Positions 37,101 through 51,700 of a DNA stretch of 64,000 bases are shown here, in pieces. How positions within the stretch are numbered: position 1 is the stretch's first letter; the number at the start of each line of letters is the position of its first letter. Under the pieces are notes generated by a model. It was not told where the DNA came from and did not search any database. It saw only the letters and a program-made list of their open reading frames with translations. Position numbers and translations under genes: made by a program. The stretch spans positions 1,215,001 through 1,279,000 of the forward strand of contig NC_088299.1 of NCBI RefSeq assembly GCF_032854445.1, given 5' to 3'. The stretch comes from Liolophura sinensis. Its lineage: Eukaryota; Mollusca; Polyplacophora; Chitonida; Chitonidae.

Positions 37101-39686
37101 TTCCCAACTCCAGAGGACACTCTTCTCTCCCAGAGGTACAGAAGTCAGACTGCTTTGATATGACGAACACAGTGGGTTAACAAAGAAGATGTTATTATCC
37201 ATCAGTGTTCCACACTAATGTTACATTAGACAGAAATGTTTTTTTTTTTACATCAGACATCAGATTGTTGAAGAATAGCACAAAAGACATGCAGTAAGAT
37301 AAAAGCTGACCACAACCCTGTACCCACCAGCTGATGTCCCATGTGCATACGTCCACAGAGAGTAAGGTTTATAGGCATCTGTCCCAGCCTGCCCCACCCT
37401 CTCTGCCTTGGTCACTTCCATCACATGTCTGTGAACACCCTGCAATGTCAAGTCACCACCCTCAATCAACCTTCATGACCAACTGCCCAAAATGATCCCT
37501 TCTGACACACAATAACACAGCCCTAGCCTGGAAATAAGCACTATTTAATTATTTGATTGGTGTGCTATGCTGTACTCAAGAATATTTCACTTATATGACG
37601 GTGGCCAGCATTATGGTGGGAGGAAACCGGGCAGAGCCTGGTGTAATGTCACAACTATTCGCAGGTTGCTTGCAGACTTTCTCATATATGGCCGGGTAGG
37701 AAGCCAGCAAGAGCTTGACTTGAACTCACAGCGAATGCCTTGGGGAGAGGCTCCTGGGTCATTATGCCATGCTGGGGTGCTAACCATGGAAGCCCCAAAA
37801 TAAACAGTACAACAAGGACAATGTCCTGCACCAAGTAGAGTTGTGACAGGGGCACCAAATGCCCAAATACAAGATAAAACTGCCAAGTAAATAATTTTCT
37901 TACTGGGTAGCAAAAAAAATTTGCCAGTTATGTCGGTTACACACTTAAAAATTTTTACCAGGCTTGAGAGGCAACACTTATGTCAAGCAAGAAGGATAGC
38001 ATGATCAAAACTAGGTGCCTGCTTTTTGCTGTTTTATCCATGATATCCATTGTCACATGATGTTTTATCTTCTTTTATAGATGTATTGATGTAGACAATG
38101 TGTATGCTGACATTTTTTTTGTTACCCCTAGGATGTAAACCCAGTGTTTCCTACATAGCTGAAGACATCCCATCTACTCTGATCATACATAACCCAGACA
38201 CCATACATTTTTTCTACTCATGAATTACTCATGATCTACTCAGTGAACAAGTTCATTCATGAGCTGTATTTGAAATATCATGCAGTTCAATGTACATTGT
38301 ACATTCACTGGCTGAAGAAGAGCCACTGGGTTAAATCAGCTCAGCCCAATACATTTATGAGGGTTTCTGACACCATATATTTCCATATCCTATCACTGAG
38401 TAACAATGAAACTAATTTATCCTCCAAAAGACCCATAAATTCAGTGAAGAATTCTGATGAATAGGCAAATCACTTCAGCAATGTAACCATTGTTTTCACA
38501 ACCAAACAATGGGAGATAATCTAGTCAGCCGACACATATGACATCGGCTGCAGCATAGGGGTATGTACACGTTCCACGTATAACAGTTACTGTTCTATGA
38601 AAAGCGGAGTATTTTAGTCTGATGCAAGATAACGTCCATAATTACCTGTAGGATGCTCATCACCTCTGTCTCTGTCATACACATGGACTGGCTTCTACTG
38701 CGCCTCTCATCTGACAACCATAACATCACAAAGATCCTTCAGTTTTTCTATTCTCGACTGTTGCCACTAGACCACTGCAAAACATACCGCCACTGTGCAC
38801 ATATCTACATCGGCCAAAGCATTTCATGTTTCTCCTAGAATATTATTTAGGTTGCCAATTTTGTCGATATTTTTACCAATTCACAAACTTTTTCAAAATA
38901 AAATTTCTAATTTATGGCATTTTCGGGCTCTAAATTTATGAGCTTATAAAAATACAATTCCATCAAGAACTATAGCCATATTTATGTGTGGGGTCAAAAT
39001 ATCACGAACTAATGAATGACTACTGCCTAACATCCCCACGACAGTAGTTCAAGAAACCTTAATATCCTTTCAGGCTTTCTAATGACAGCCGGCAATCACA
39101 CAGTGTTAATCATACCTAACCACGCCTGTAGAACATCTCTCTGAGCTTTCACTATGTAGTCTGCAATACACCCTAAATCTGTCAGGTTCCACACAGGCAG
39201 GCCCTGGATCATGGAGCCCATGTCTATGGCACCAACATCCTCCATAGCAGGGCTCTTGAGCCAGTTTCTGTGTAGCATTTCAAGGATGCCACCATTGACT
39301 TCTTCAGGTGATCTCAGAACGTATGCTGTACATTCATTGCCAGGTGTGTTAAATCCCAGACCAGATGTTAATAACAGGTGTAGATAGCCGTCCATCACCT
39401 CATCACTTTCCATTACATCTGCAAACATGATCCAGTAATCAGTTAGTAATGGTTAAGCAGTTTGCTGAATCAGAATAATCATAACTCATGTATATGAAAG
39501 GGTGACGGGAATTGCAAGGGGATTATCTTAAACTGTAATTTGGCAAAATACACACAGTTAGGACTGAATTTTTTCAACTAAATGAAGGAAGCCTCACTGA
39601 ACAAAAAAAAAAAAAACACCTGTATATAACACCACTTGAATGGGGAATAACTGAAGTATCCTCAAATTTCTTATTCAATTCGCCAG

Positions 39687-39721
<35 letters not shown>

Positions 39722-42700
39722 TCTTTATTCAGCGAAGACAGCTCAGTCAATTTACAATGAAACTGTTCTTCCGCAAGGCCTTCACAGAGAAAACAATATA
39801 TAGAAAACATGTAGTCCAACCAAAAAATACATCAATACATATATAAAAGAAGATAAAACATCATGTGGTTTGGAGAGTGAAACTACTTACATTAATACAT
39901 ACAAAAGAATCAACACAACCAATAATGCTATCCCAGTAACTGTCCCAACCAGCAGATAGTGAGAGACGGCCTATTACCAACCCCTTCTTGCTCTCCTGCT
40001 GGCTGGAACCCCTACGTAGATGTACAGAGAGCAACCTGGTGAATGGGAGATGGCCCCTTTCCCATCCCCTCTTTGGTTTGAACAATGTACATGTGTGCAA
40101 GAGTGTCACAGGGACCTAGTCTAACGAAGAGGTTTTCTGCAGTAATAATAATAATACATCTGAGTATAAATAAAAAAAAAACATAAACAAAAAAAGAAAA
40201 AGTAGATTTTAGGTTTAAACACATCACATTTAGATTCTGAACAAGTTAAGAGAGATGGGAATTTTATCGAGATGGTTGATACAATGAAAGCATACATACA
40301 TACATGTGCATTTCAGTTATCTGAAGATAACTGTTATTTTAAGTAGCGTGACTGAAAGCTAGAAAGGGGAGGGGCTTCTTTTACGTAGATTGGGAGGCAG
40401 TTCCATAGTTAAATGCCTATATGTGTAAAACTTTCTGTCATGTAATTTGTCCTTGTTTCAGGGAGATAGATACTATGTTGTGTTGATCTGAGAACACTAT
40501 TCTGCAGCTGTTTGTTTGGAGGGAAAAGTTTTTTAACACAGTTTGGACAGAGATTATGTAGTGTTTTATATATGACACAAAGAATTTTGTAGCTTACCCT
40601 TTTATTCAAAATGCATCCATTTCAGTCTTGCACGTAATGTTTATCCAGATGTGTTTATTCTTTCTTGTAGAACTAAACAAGCAGCTCTTTTCTTACTATC
40701 CTTTATATGTTTGAATTGAACAGTTTCCCCATACTGAACAGCTATAATCAAAGCGAGAAAGAGCATAAAACTTATAGAAAATATCACTTCAATGACGTGT
40801 TAGAAGAGTTCTCTTCCTTCGTAGAGTCCCTAACGATTTAGAAACCTTTTCACACACATTTTTGATTTATGTTCATCAATATAAATACGAAGCAGTTTAC
40901 CAGTACTGACTCGTTCGAGTGTACTTCCATCAAGCATAACAGAGAGAGGAACATGTTTGATAAACTGCAGCCGTTGTCTGGGGCCCAGTACTATGTATAT
41001 TTAGATTTTTGGGATTTATCGGTTTTTGTCACAGTAGACTTTAATGCAATCCATACGGCTGTGAAGATTGCGCTCAATGTCAGAAATATTGCCGGAAGAG
41101 CAGTATACAGTTGTGTCATCAGCAAAGTTGTCAACATAATTGCCACTGTCTTTCATAAATAATGGTAGATCATTTATAAATAGAATAAAAAGCAAAGATC
41201 CCACTATAGAGCCTTGGGGGACACCGGCTTTAATATCCATGGTACGAGCTATTTCTCCTCCAACAACATCCTTTTGTTGTCTGTTACATAAGTAGGACAG
41301 GAAGAAAGTGAAAGCAGTTGAGTGAAATATGTATAGTTTTAATTTCTTAAGTAATACATATATACCAAGATTAACAATATCGAATACCTTTTAAAAGTCT
41401 GCAAGTACAGTTCCAATAACTTCATCAATATCTATCGCCCGACAGCAGTGTTCAACCATTTTCAGCAATGCTGTTTCACAAGAGTGTAAGGAGCGAAAAT
41501 CAGATTGATTTTCAGGCAATAATTTAAAATTTAAGAGATGCTCATATAACTGTTACGCACATGTTGTTCACTGACTTTTGAAACAATGGGTAGGACAGAT
41601 ATTCGCAATAGTTTTCAACCTTATCCTTTGGATCCGCTTTGTGAAAAGGGATAACTTACGCAACATGTCTGGAAAAGAACTGCTCATAAGACATTTGTTT
41701 ATGAGCATGGTCAAAGATTTTGCAATAATAGGGGCAGTTGATGAAAGAAATTTAATATTGACTTTGTCAAGACCGCTGGCCTTTTTTTATCAAGGTTTAA
41801 AGCATATTGTCAAACAGAAACATATGATATTTGGTATGGAGTAAAACATATCACAAGGAACTTTTTTCTCAACTTCCTTGAGAGTTTGACTTTGAACAAA
41901 TTGCTGTTGTTTATATTATTAATATCCATCAAATGTTGGGCTACATTTGAGAAAAAGGTTTTGAAAATACAGCTAATTTTTAGCTGTATCATTTAATACA
42001 TTGCAAAATATTATTACAAAATGATCACTTATCGCCAGGACCAGGATTTGAACTGCTGAACAGGAACAACTTTTTCAGTTGAGATCACATATATATGATC
42101 GATGAAAGTTGATGTGGAGATATGATGAGAATAAACTTGGAAACACAATATCAAATGCCTTTGATAGAATGGCATCACTTGTGGTTATACATCAATGTTG
42201 GATGACATATTCCATACACAAATTCTCACCAAAAATGGATGCTGCATTTGCCGACAGAGCCTCCTTCCAGTGTTTTGTGCTGCGTAGGCCTTGTTCACAA
42301 GTCTTCACTTCTGTCTTCTTCAAATAGCTGATTCTTAGGATGTAACCCACCTGGGGAGTGAAAGCAGACAACAAAGCTCACCTGTGCTGCTCTTTACTAC
42401 GTACCTTTACCCACCTGGAGAGTATAATAATGTAACAAAGCTCATCTGAGTGGCTGTTCATTCACATACCGTATTTTCCACCAGCACAAATACAGAGAAG
42501 ACTCCAAGATTATCCAGACATTTCCTGATAACCATATTGCATTCATTTTACAGCTATAAAATAGAAGTGAAGGTTTACCTCATTAATTTTACAGGTATAA
42601 AAATGTAAGAAGTTTTATCTTATTCTAAGCAATTTGTTAAAACATTCTTCTAATACATTATAAGCCTCACCTCATTGTTATTGTGGACATTCTGCAGGAA

Positions 42701-45700
42701 CTCATTCACAGATGTCCCACCATTCTGTTTTCTGATACAGCGTGTTAAAAGAAAATTAGTAGGCTGTTTGGATGCTTTAGTGATGGAAAGCAAGCCGTAC
42801 TGTGAACTAGGATCAGTTTGTGTGTACCTTATCGCTGTAAAAGTGAAAGCTTTGGTGTAGTAGTGACTGAGATGTAGTATGAAAAAGCAACTGTTAACAG
42901 ACGAATCAGACAACTGGACCCCACAAGTGGTGGAGTAGTGACTGAAATGTAGTATGAAAAAGCAACTGTTTACAGACGAATCAGACAAGTGGACCCCACA
43001 AGTGGTGGAGTAGTGACTGAGATGTGGTATGAAAGAGCAACTGTTTACAGAAGAATCAGACAAGTGGACCCCACAAGTGGTGGAGTAGTGACTGAGATGT
43101 GGTATGAAAAAGCAACTGTTTACAGAGGAATCAGAGAAGTGGACCCCACAAGTGGTGGAGTAGTGACTGAGATGTAGTATGAAAAAGCAACTGTTTACAG
43201 AAGAATCAGACAAGTGGACCCCACAAGTGGTGGAGTAGTGACTGAGATGTAGTATGAAAAAGCAACTGTTTACAGAAGAATCAGACAAGTGGACCCCACA
43301 AGTGGTGGAGTAGTGACTGAGATGTAGTATGAAAAAGCAACTGTTTACAGAAGAATCAGACAAGTGGACCCCACAAGCCTTTGACCTAAAACACTTGGTC
43401 AAACTACATGCTCTAACAGTGGAGGTACATGTACTAACCAATAAAACTACCGGCACACACGTCTGAATACCAGACAGATGATGAAGTACTTTAATGTATT
43501 TACATGGATTGGATTGGTGTTCAATGCTGTACTTGAGAATAGTGGTAAGGCTGAAGGGTGGAAGATGCTGGATTGTCCAGAGTAAACCATGACCCTTCAC
43601 CAGGTAGTCAGATATAATACTGTATTTCACTTCAAGTTTATCATTTTCAAGTGTCACATCTTGCTTTATTCTGAATTATCCATCCATGATGGAGCTAATC
43701 AAGAGTGTTGTTTTTGTTAACTTAGATTCTTATGAGAAAAACTTCAGTGTTGGCATCAAAAGAATCATTTTAAGGCTTTTATGTGCTTTTGAAAGTGCAT
43801 TTTTACGTGGAAAACGGTATATACCAGTAGATAAATGACATGCACAGCAGTGATGCAAACAGCTTGTTTATGGAAGACCATTTTCCAGCAAAAACTGAAC
43901 TGAAAGATGTAGCTCATTGGACAACCAGACCAAACACTTGAACTGAAACATGCAACCTCACTGGACAACCAGACCAAACACTTGAACTATTTGACACAAG
44001 CAGGGCCCTTGTTCTTGTAGCTGGCGGGGCCATCACATGAGTGACAGGTTCAAGCCTGTGCTCTCCTGGGTTGTGTGACAATGGAATTAAGCATGTCAGC
44101 TATTCCACCCTCAGAGCTGCCCAATCCAAACTGCTGATAAGATTGACACTTACGGAAGAACAAACCAAGTGAAAATTTCTGACAAAAATAAAATTCTTAC
44201 TGGTTTGCTATGTTTCACAAGAACTCATCAGACAGACTCAGCCAAAGGATACAAGACCAAAGAACAGGGTGACAGGAGAAATGAGGGCACAGTGACCACG
44301 TCTACCTCCTCCAGAACTTCCAAGGTGTGGCTCAGACTTAAGTGTCTCTGAAATTTATTAAATTTGGAGATCTAATTACAAATTAAACATCTTGATATTT
44401 ATGGAATAAAATGTGCAGAACATCAACTGATCAATATAAAAGACTAACAGCACAGAGAGTAAAATCAGAGCAGAGACGACTGAGTGATAATTGGCAATTT
44501 GGAGCAAATATTGGATGTTTCTGACAATTCACCTACCTCAAAAGAGTTTTATTCTAACCATTCATGTAAATGCTTAGCAAAATGGCTTAAGCAGAATTTG
44601 GTGAAAAAAAAAAGTAGCTAGGTAAACTGCAATTTATTAGAGGTCACTTGGTCCAGAAATACTCAAAATGCTATGTTACTGTATACAATAACATTAAAAC
44701 ATAAATTTAAAACAATGCAAAGACAATCACACTGGTTGCTCTCGTTCCTACCATTAGCTTATGTCCAGGATTCAGTAATGAAGACATATTCACCATTTAC
44801 ACCAAGTTTAGGGTACCGCTAAATTCCACATCAAAATTAAAACACTGTTTGTTTCATCTAAGATTTTTCCTCTGAGAGCATACACTGGTAATTTACAACA
44901 CGATGCATTTGTGTTTATAAAACGACTCTTTCATCATTGTCTGATGGTCAAGAAAACTGGTGTTAAAACAAAAAATGTCTTTGGGTGAGGATCACAAAAA
45001 CTGAGATACAGTGACCACATGTATGCTCTGACAGACAGTCTGTCAATTCATGTTTGAGGGAGTCAGTTGATAAGGGTACAAAATGTTCCAAAAGTACAGC
45101 TAATCTCTCTCGGAATGTTGACCGCAGAATGCTGTTTTGAAAGCAAAAAAGTTTATTGTCACATATCGTGTCTTATCTTTCAAAGTCTAGATTACCCATC
45201 TATAACATCAAGTACCCATTCCAATGGTGTTCAGATTAAAATTTAAACAACACAAATTTTAATACCTGCTCCTGTTGCCTACTTTGCATAATTAACTAAG
45301 CATAAATATCATGAATCTAAATATTATACTAATCTACCAGTTACATCAAACTTCGGTTCTAAAATGTGTCTGAACATACAATGTGTTTGAACATACAAGT
45401 TACACCAAGCTTTAGTTTTCATAATGCGTCAAACTACATGTACATAATATATTAACTTCAACATTCAGTTCAATGGGTGGAGTCTTTCTTGTTATACCTG
45501 GTTTTAGTGTTATCAGCCACAATATCATCCAAACGAAAATTGAAACTAGAAGAAAATCCAAATTTTCACTTCCAGAATGCAGAAGTTGTTAAGTTACTCG
45601 CTAGTTTGAAACAGCAGGTGGTGACGCTAACTGTAAGGAGCCACTAGCCTTTGTCCTACTAAAGTCATGAGGCTACAGGGTCGCCCTCCAGCTCAGATCA

Positions 45701-48700
45701 CACCTAGATTACCGGCCACTCTGCACACATGATACCTCATGGCATGCATTACCTTGAAGCCCGTTACAGGAACTGGCATTTCTAGGAGTTACCAATTACT
45801 GCTCCCATTCAGTATAATTCAAGCCTTATTAATGTTTGTTGGTGATACTTTTTGAAACCATAACCATAGCTCTTATGTTTTTTGAAAACATAAAAGATTA
45901 GCTCTTATGTTTTTTGAAACCATAAAAAATTAGCTCTTATGTTTTTTGAAACCATAAAAAATTAGCTCTTATGTTTTTTGAAACCATAAAAAATTAGCTC
46001 TTATGTTTTTTGAAACCATAAAACATTAGCTCTTATGTTTTTTGAAAACATAAAAGATTTGCTACTTTCACCGGTGTTGAGCGACAGAGTCTTCTCATCA
46101 CTGCCACTCACAATCCACTGGCCCAAATGCATGGTTCCTCATGTCACAGCCAGTATCGCTCGACTTGACGATAAAAATTTATATTCTGTGGACTGCAAAA
46201 CTGTGCCAAATTCTCCACGGGTACTACAATCATTCCATGGATGTCCAATTCATGTCAGACAAACCAGACGGGTATCTCCTTTAAGCACTGAATCTTTCGT
46301 GTTTGTACGAAGCTTCGGTTTAATGTGCTGAACCTTCATATTATACTAATCTTCAGTTTAATGTGCTAGATGTATCAGGTGTGAAAAATTAAAACACAAA
46401 AAGAAAGAGGACAATTAAGTTAACCATACTTATTTCAGATGAGGAATGGAAACAGATCACAGCCATTTCTTTCTGACATGCCTGGCTACTACATACAAAT
46501 AAATCAACAGTTAATCTGGAATTCTTACGAGGCCATGTGATATGTAATATTAGAGAAACCGGAAACAGTGTTGTGTGTCACTCATATTTTACACTCATTT
46601 AGTCCACAAAAAGCCAAAACAGGAATCTGTCACTGTGGAAATGTAGTGTTTTCAACCTTTTGATCAGAGCAATTTTTCTTCCTTTGAACTGCTATATTTC
46701 GATTATACAATTTATATGTGGGAAGGTCTCTCAGCAACCTGTGGATGGTCATGGGTTTCTCCTGGTTTCCTCCCACCATAATGCTGGCCACCGTCGTATA
46801 AGTGAAATATTCTTGAGTACAGCGTAAAACACCAATCAAGTAAATAAATAAATAAATAAATTAAACAATTTCACAAAAATAAAAGGTATGTTTTTCAAGC
46901 TTTGGGTGGGATTAAGAGTTTAACCAGAATTACACAACAAACACCAAGACTAAGGTGTTGAAGTCTATTCTACCCCACAAAACAAAGAGCATGAGGCAAT
47001 AACTGCACATTTCATGCTGCCATTCTGTTTTACCCCCTTCACAGAGGACAGGCATTTTAGACCAGTGTGAAACACTCAATATTTTTTTAACATATTTAAT
47101 ATGTATATTTGCACACAGTCTGCAACTATCAGCAGGGTAAAATACTCTTTCAATACATGTATACCTTTGGTCTAGTCTAGTCTTGTCTCTTCTTCTAAGT
47201 ATAATGGCCTGGCCTTTTATGTGCATGTACTGCTGTGGGTGTTCCAAATAAACCAAACTCTAGAGTTCTGAAATGAATCTTGAAGTATAATCCACAATAT
47301 ATTCTTGGAAAATTGTGCCTCGTGTCCTTTCCAAGGCAGTTTATTGCAAGGAAAACTGTTTACATCCTGCTCAGTTAAGTATGAAATGCACATGCAGTTT
47401 ATCAGATGCATGGTCCAGACCTAGATGGGTTTTAACAAACAATGATCTCACCAAATTCCTACTGTTAATGTAAGCCTGTTGCCTCTGTGTGACCCCTGAT
47501 CCCAGTCTGACCTCGGTGTCACCGCTTTCCATCGGTTCATCTTCAGAGTCTGGACTCCACTCCAGGCACATGTCTCTAAGACATAGTAATACATTCCTCT
47601 ACAAAGAACATACAGTAGGATGTTCACTGAGTTTAATCCGCCAATTACTGAAAGATAATGCCACATCAAGAGATGACTGACACCTTGTTAATTTATTTAT
47701 TTATTTATTTGATTGGTGTTTTACGCCGTACTCAAGAATATTTCACTTACATGACGGCGGCCAGCATTATGGTGGGTGGAAACCGGGCACAGCCCGAGGG
47801 AAACCCACAACCATCCACAGGTTGTTGGCAGGCCTTCCCACGTATGCCCGGAGAGGAAGCCAGCATGAGCTGACCTTGAACTCACAGCGACCACCTTGGT
47901 GAGACGGCTGGGTTATCACACTGCGCTAGCGTGCTAACCAACTGAGCCACGGAGGACCCCGAGACTTTGTTAAGCTTACCAGTATGTCATACTAGTACAC
48001 AGGTGTCTGAAAATCACAGTTAATGCATTAAGGGCCCAAATCTGTTAACCACATAGTAACTTGCTAACAGAATAACCGAATTCAGATGAACAAATACGAC
48101 TATCCATTTCAACATTTGCAACTTTGTAAGTATTGAACAGATTGTCATGAAACTTAAGAAAGCACAAGGTCATATGAAAGATGTATACAATAATTTCATG
48201 CATGCCTAATGATCATGCAGAAGATGTATACAAATTTTCATGGAAATCAGAGCAGTAACTAGGAGAGCTTGTGTGAACGAAATCAAACCTACCGACAGAA
48301 GCCCACAGTGTATCCAGAACATATACCCCCGACCCACTAACTTCAATGCGGGGGAAACGTGTATAATAAAACAATCGGAAATACACACATATCTTGACTG
48401 AACAGTTACCTATAATCTGATGGGAAATTATATGAAATGGAAAACATCTTACCCTAGAGTCCAACACCAGAGCCTGTCCCCTCCACAGAGTGAGGTGTGA
48501 TGGTACTGTCAACTCCTTAACTCTCCCAATCACCTCTGCCTCCAAATGAGTCATCCATCCAAGCAGAGGGTTACTCTCTGTATAGCTCCCTTCATTGACC
48601 AGCACCTTAATAGCCGCATTGTGCCATATTCGCAGTCGCTTCAAGCTGGCATACAGCATAACCAGGGATCTGCATAAAGTTTTAAGGGTATACTTACACA

Positions 48701-51700
48701 TCTATACTCTCAAATTTTTGCAATTTATTCTTTTTTTTAACTGGCATTATAACAAACTTTAGAATATTTAACCAGGTAAATAACCTCTAGGTGTTGACTT
48801 TAAAGTCGCAGCTGAGCCAGCGATTGCTGGTTTCTAACATGCAAACACACTGGTCGAGGGCCATTTTTCTGCAATGGGCCATTTTTTGGCATTACACCAA
48901 CATTTTTGACGAATGAACCAGCCAGGACTTTATTTTGCAATGGTCCAAAACTTATCCGAATGAACATACAGTGATTGTCACCACATCTAGTTTTGTGCCA
49001 ATGTAAAGTTCAGGTATATGTAAAACTGATCAAAACCTATTTACACAGAATAATGACCATGTCAGGACAGCTTTACATTATTATCTCAACTTATACACAG
49101 TCCATAGTCCAAGCACATAGTCCCATGCACATGGTCCAAGCACATAGTCCCATGCACATTGTCTAAGCACATAGTCCCATGCACATTGTCCAAGCACACA
49201 GTCCCAAGCACATAGTCCAAGCACGTAATCACATGCACATTATCCAAGCACACAGTCCAAGCATGTAGTCACATGCACATTGTCCAAGCATACAGTCCGG
49301 TGCACACTGCCCCTCACATATACATGTAATCCCAGAACATAGCACTAGAAAACTCACTCTGCCTGGATAACCTGTAGAGAACGGACACTCAGAGAGATGA
49401 CCACTTCAACACAGCAGCCTGCAAGTAAACAACCATAATATACATCAGTACTTCTTAATCTGTTTCAACAAAATGGCATGTACATATGTACACAACTGAT
49501 GTTTTGGTATAATAATAAAGAATGGTTTGGAGATTTCATTTTATGGGACAAGGGAGCTTGTATTTCTGGGTCATTTATTGTTGTGGTATGTTTTAGGTTG
49601 TGCCCTAATATATCAATGTATAAAAATGCTTCTCACCGTTCTTTATCAAATGTAAATATGTCAGTCTGGAAATTAAGTAGCAACAGGGGTTGTTAAGAGA
49701 TATTAAATATGCCTCAAAAATGACAACTTTCTTTTCTCTCTCTGCTTTGTTTTTTCTTCTTTTTTTTTTTGTTGATGGCATAACTTTCTGTTAAAACAAG
49801 TCTACATTTTAGAGTTGCTTTTCATGATTTCTAAAGAACCACGACATAAAACTCCAAATCAAAATAGCTTATGCTTTCTTCCCTTATTAAGGAGATGAGA
49901 AGAAAATAAATATTATTTTTTAGTTAACATCAAAAGTCCAGAAAGCAGATTGAATCTTGCCAAGGACTTCCTCACCATGAGTGAGAAGACCGTCAGCAGC
50001 TTCGAGTAACTTCTCTGCCAACAGAAATCTGCCCTCACTGGAACAAAAAAAAAACATACACAACCATGGCAACTATACAGCAGATAGACATCATTTTAAT
50101 CACACCATGGTGGCATCTCCATTTAGCTGGTCAACTGAAGACAACAACATATTTATAACCCTGTCTCACTGGAAAGCCATGCCGGACACCAAACAGGACA
50201 CCCTTACTCTGAGCCAGTCATTTCTTGGCTTTTCTCTTTATGTTCAGAACCAAGTCAAGGAAGTACCAAGATTACTAAATCTAAACACCCAACATTACAA
50301 CATGGCTCTGAACATGGTCTCTTGTTTACCCGGTACATGCTCGAACTCCTTTGCCACCACACAGTGGTTATGTACCACCACTGCTATATAGAAGGAAAAT
50401 TTTCATGGGGAAATATTAAGATTCATAAATGTACCCAGAAAACAAATTTATTTATTTATTTATCTGATTGGTGTTTTACGCCGTACAAAAGAAAATTTCA
50501 CTTATACGATGGCAGCCAGCATTATAGTGGGAGGAAACCGGTCAGAGCCCAAGGGAATCCCACGACCATCCGCAGGTTGCTGACAGACCTTCCCATGTAC
50601 CACAGAAAATATAAAAAATTCCTAAACAAATACAGAAAATATTATTAGTGCCGTGCACCCTTCCAAGGCTGCACTTACAGTACAATATTTACCCTAAAGT
50701 CTAGCATTTTTAAGGTGACATACTGTGCTTGTTTCCGACTGATTCATCCACCTTATAGGGCCACTTAAACAGTGTTTCGTGAAAATTTGATTAATTTATT
50801 ATCAGAAATGAATAAGAGGACCCAAAATAAGATTTAGAATCTGACAAATATATTTACCTTTGACTGTCATCTGGAGAGGATGTCTGATCATTTGATTCCC
50901 CACTCTTGTCAGATCTCATGCAAGCCTCACCTACCCTGAGCCACAAGTTAGATGTACCAGTGTAGTGGTTTTCTGCAGAGTTGTCTGCAAGCTACAATTA
51001 TAAAGAAACAAATTAATTACAGGTAGTCCCAATCATTTTTATTTCTTGGAAGGACAATGTAATTTCATTCACTTGTTTCACTTCTAATTTTATGTTACTA
51101 GGTAACAACTAAAAATTTAGTAACAATTACAAAGTGTCTCCTTGTTGGTCATCAAGTCCAAAGTCACTCTGTACAGTGTTACATCAATGCATCTCTCAGT
51201 TGAACACAGAAGATGTGAGCAGAATACTGACATTGGGTCAACCAGGATTTACAGTGTAAGAGTTATCCACTTACATTAAAATTAAAGTCCCATGCTGCCC
51301 AACTGCCAACAGCTTTGATTTGACCAAACTCACTACTTGGCCCAACTCACTACATGACCCAACTCACTACTTGGTACAACTCACTACTTGATCCAACTCG
51401 GCACTTGACCAAACCGATGACCTGACCAACATGACGCGCGGCTGTACAACTTCACAGTATATGTACGAATCTGTTCACATGTTAAGCCCAAAAGGCACAG
51501 GGCATAGGTTAATTGGCTGGGATCTGGCTCTATATGTGAAGAGATTAAATTCAAAAACAGATATATCCATTTCTTTTGTTTTGAGTAAAATCAAGTTTTT
51601 TTCTCTGATGAACTCTTTTTCAAATAACCCAATGAACTTTACATTATCTAATAATTAGACAAAATTCAAACAAACTGGTATTGTAATTTAAAATGTTTCA

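Larger units (their letters stand above)
44348..47451. other. MTBP intron 8
   Basis: AT-rich unique sequence with a 32-bp array (45870-46060) and a truncated SINE (46715-46862). Minus-strand 46050-46135 encodes a stretch resembling a WD-repeat strand (VSGSDEKTLSL). I think this is chance: there is no neighbouring repeat and the frame opens just after a stop. Confidence 0.5.

Noticed and set aside
37611-37913. 100-codon minus-strand frame
   Set aside because: It is antisense-strand readthrough of a diverged SINE copy.
38646-38838. Plus-strand open frame with MDWLLLRLSSDNHNI
   Set aside because: Antisense shadow of MTBP exon 13.
42650-43657. 335-codon minus-strand open frame
   Set aside because: Only the 3' part (42671-42834) is the MTBP exon 10. 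The remainder is the 75-bp array and unique intron read through without stops.
46035-46331. WD40-like peptide on the minus strand (VSGSDEKTLSL) and a 98-codon plus-strand frame
   Set aside because: A single short match in a frame opening right after a stop, with no second repeat or splice context.
47971-48013. Small exon-like segment on the minus strand (ttttcag/27 nt/gtaagc) between MTBP exons 7 and 8
   Set aside because: In every phase it introduces a stop or creates TGA at the next junction. Exons 7 and 8 already join in phase.
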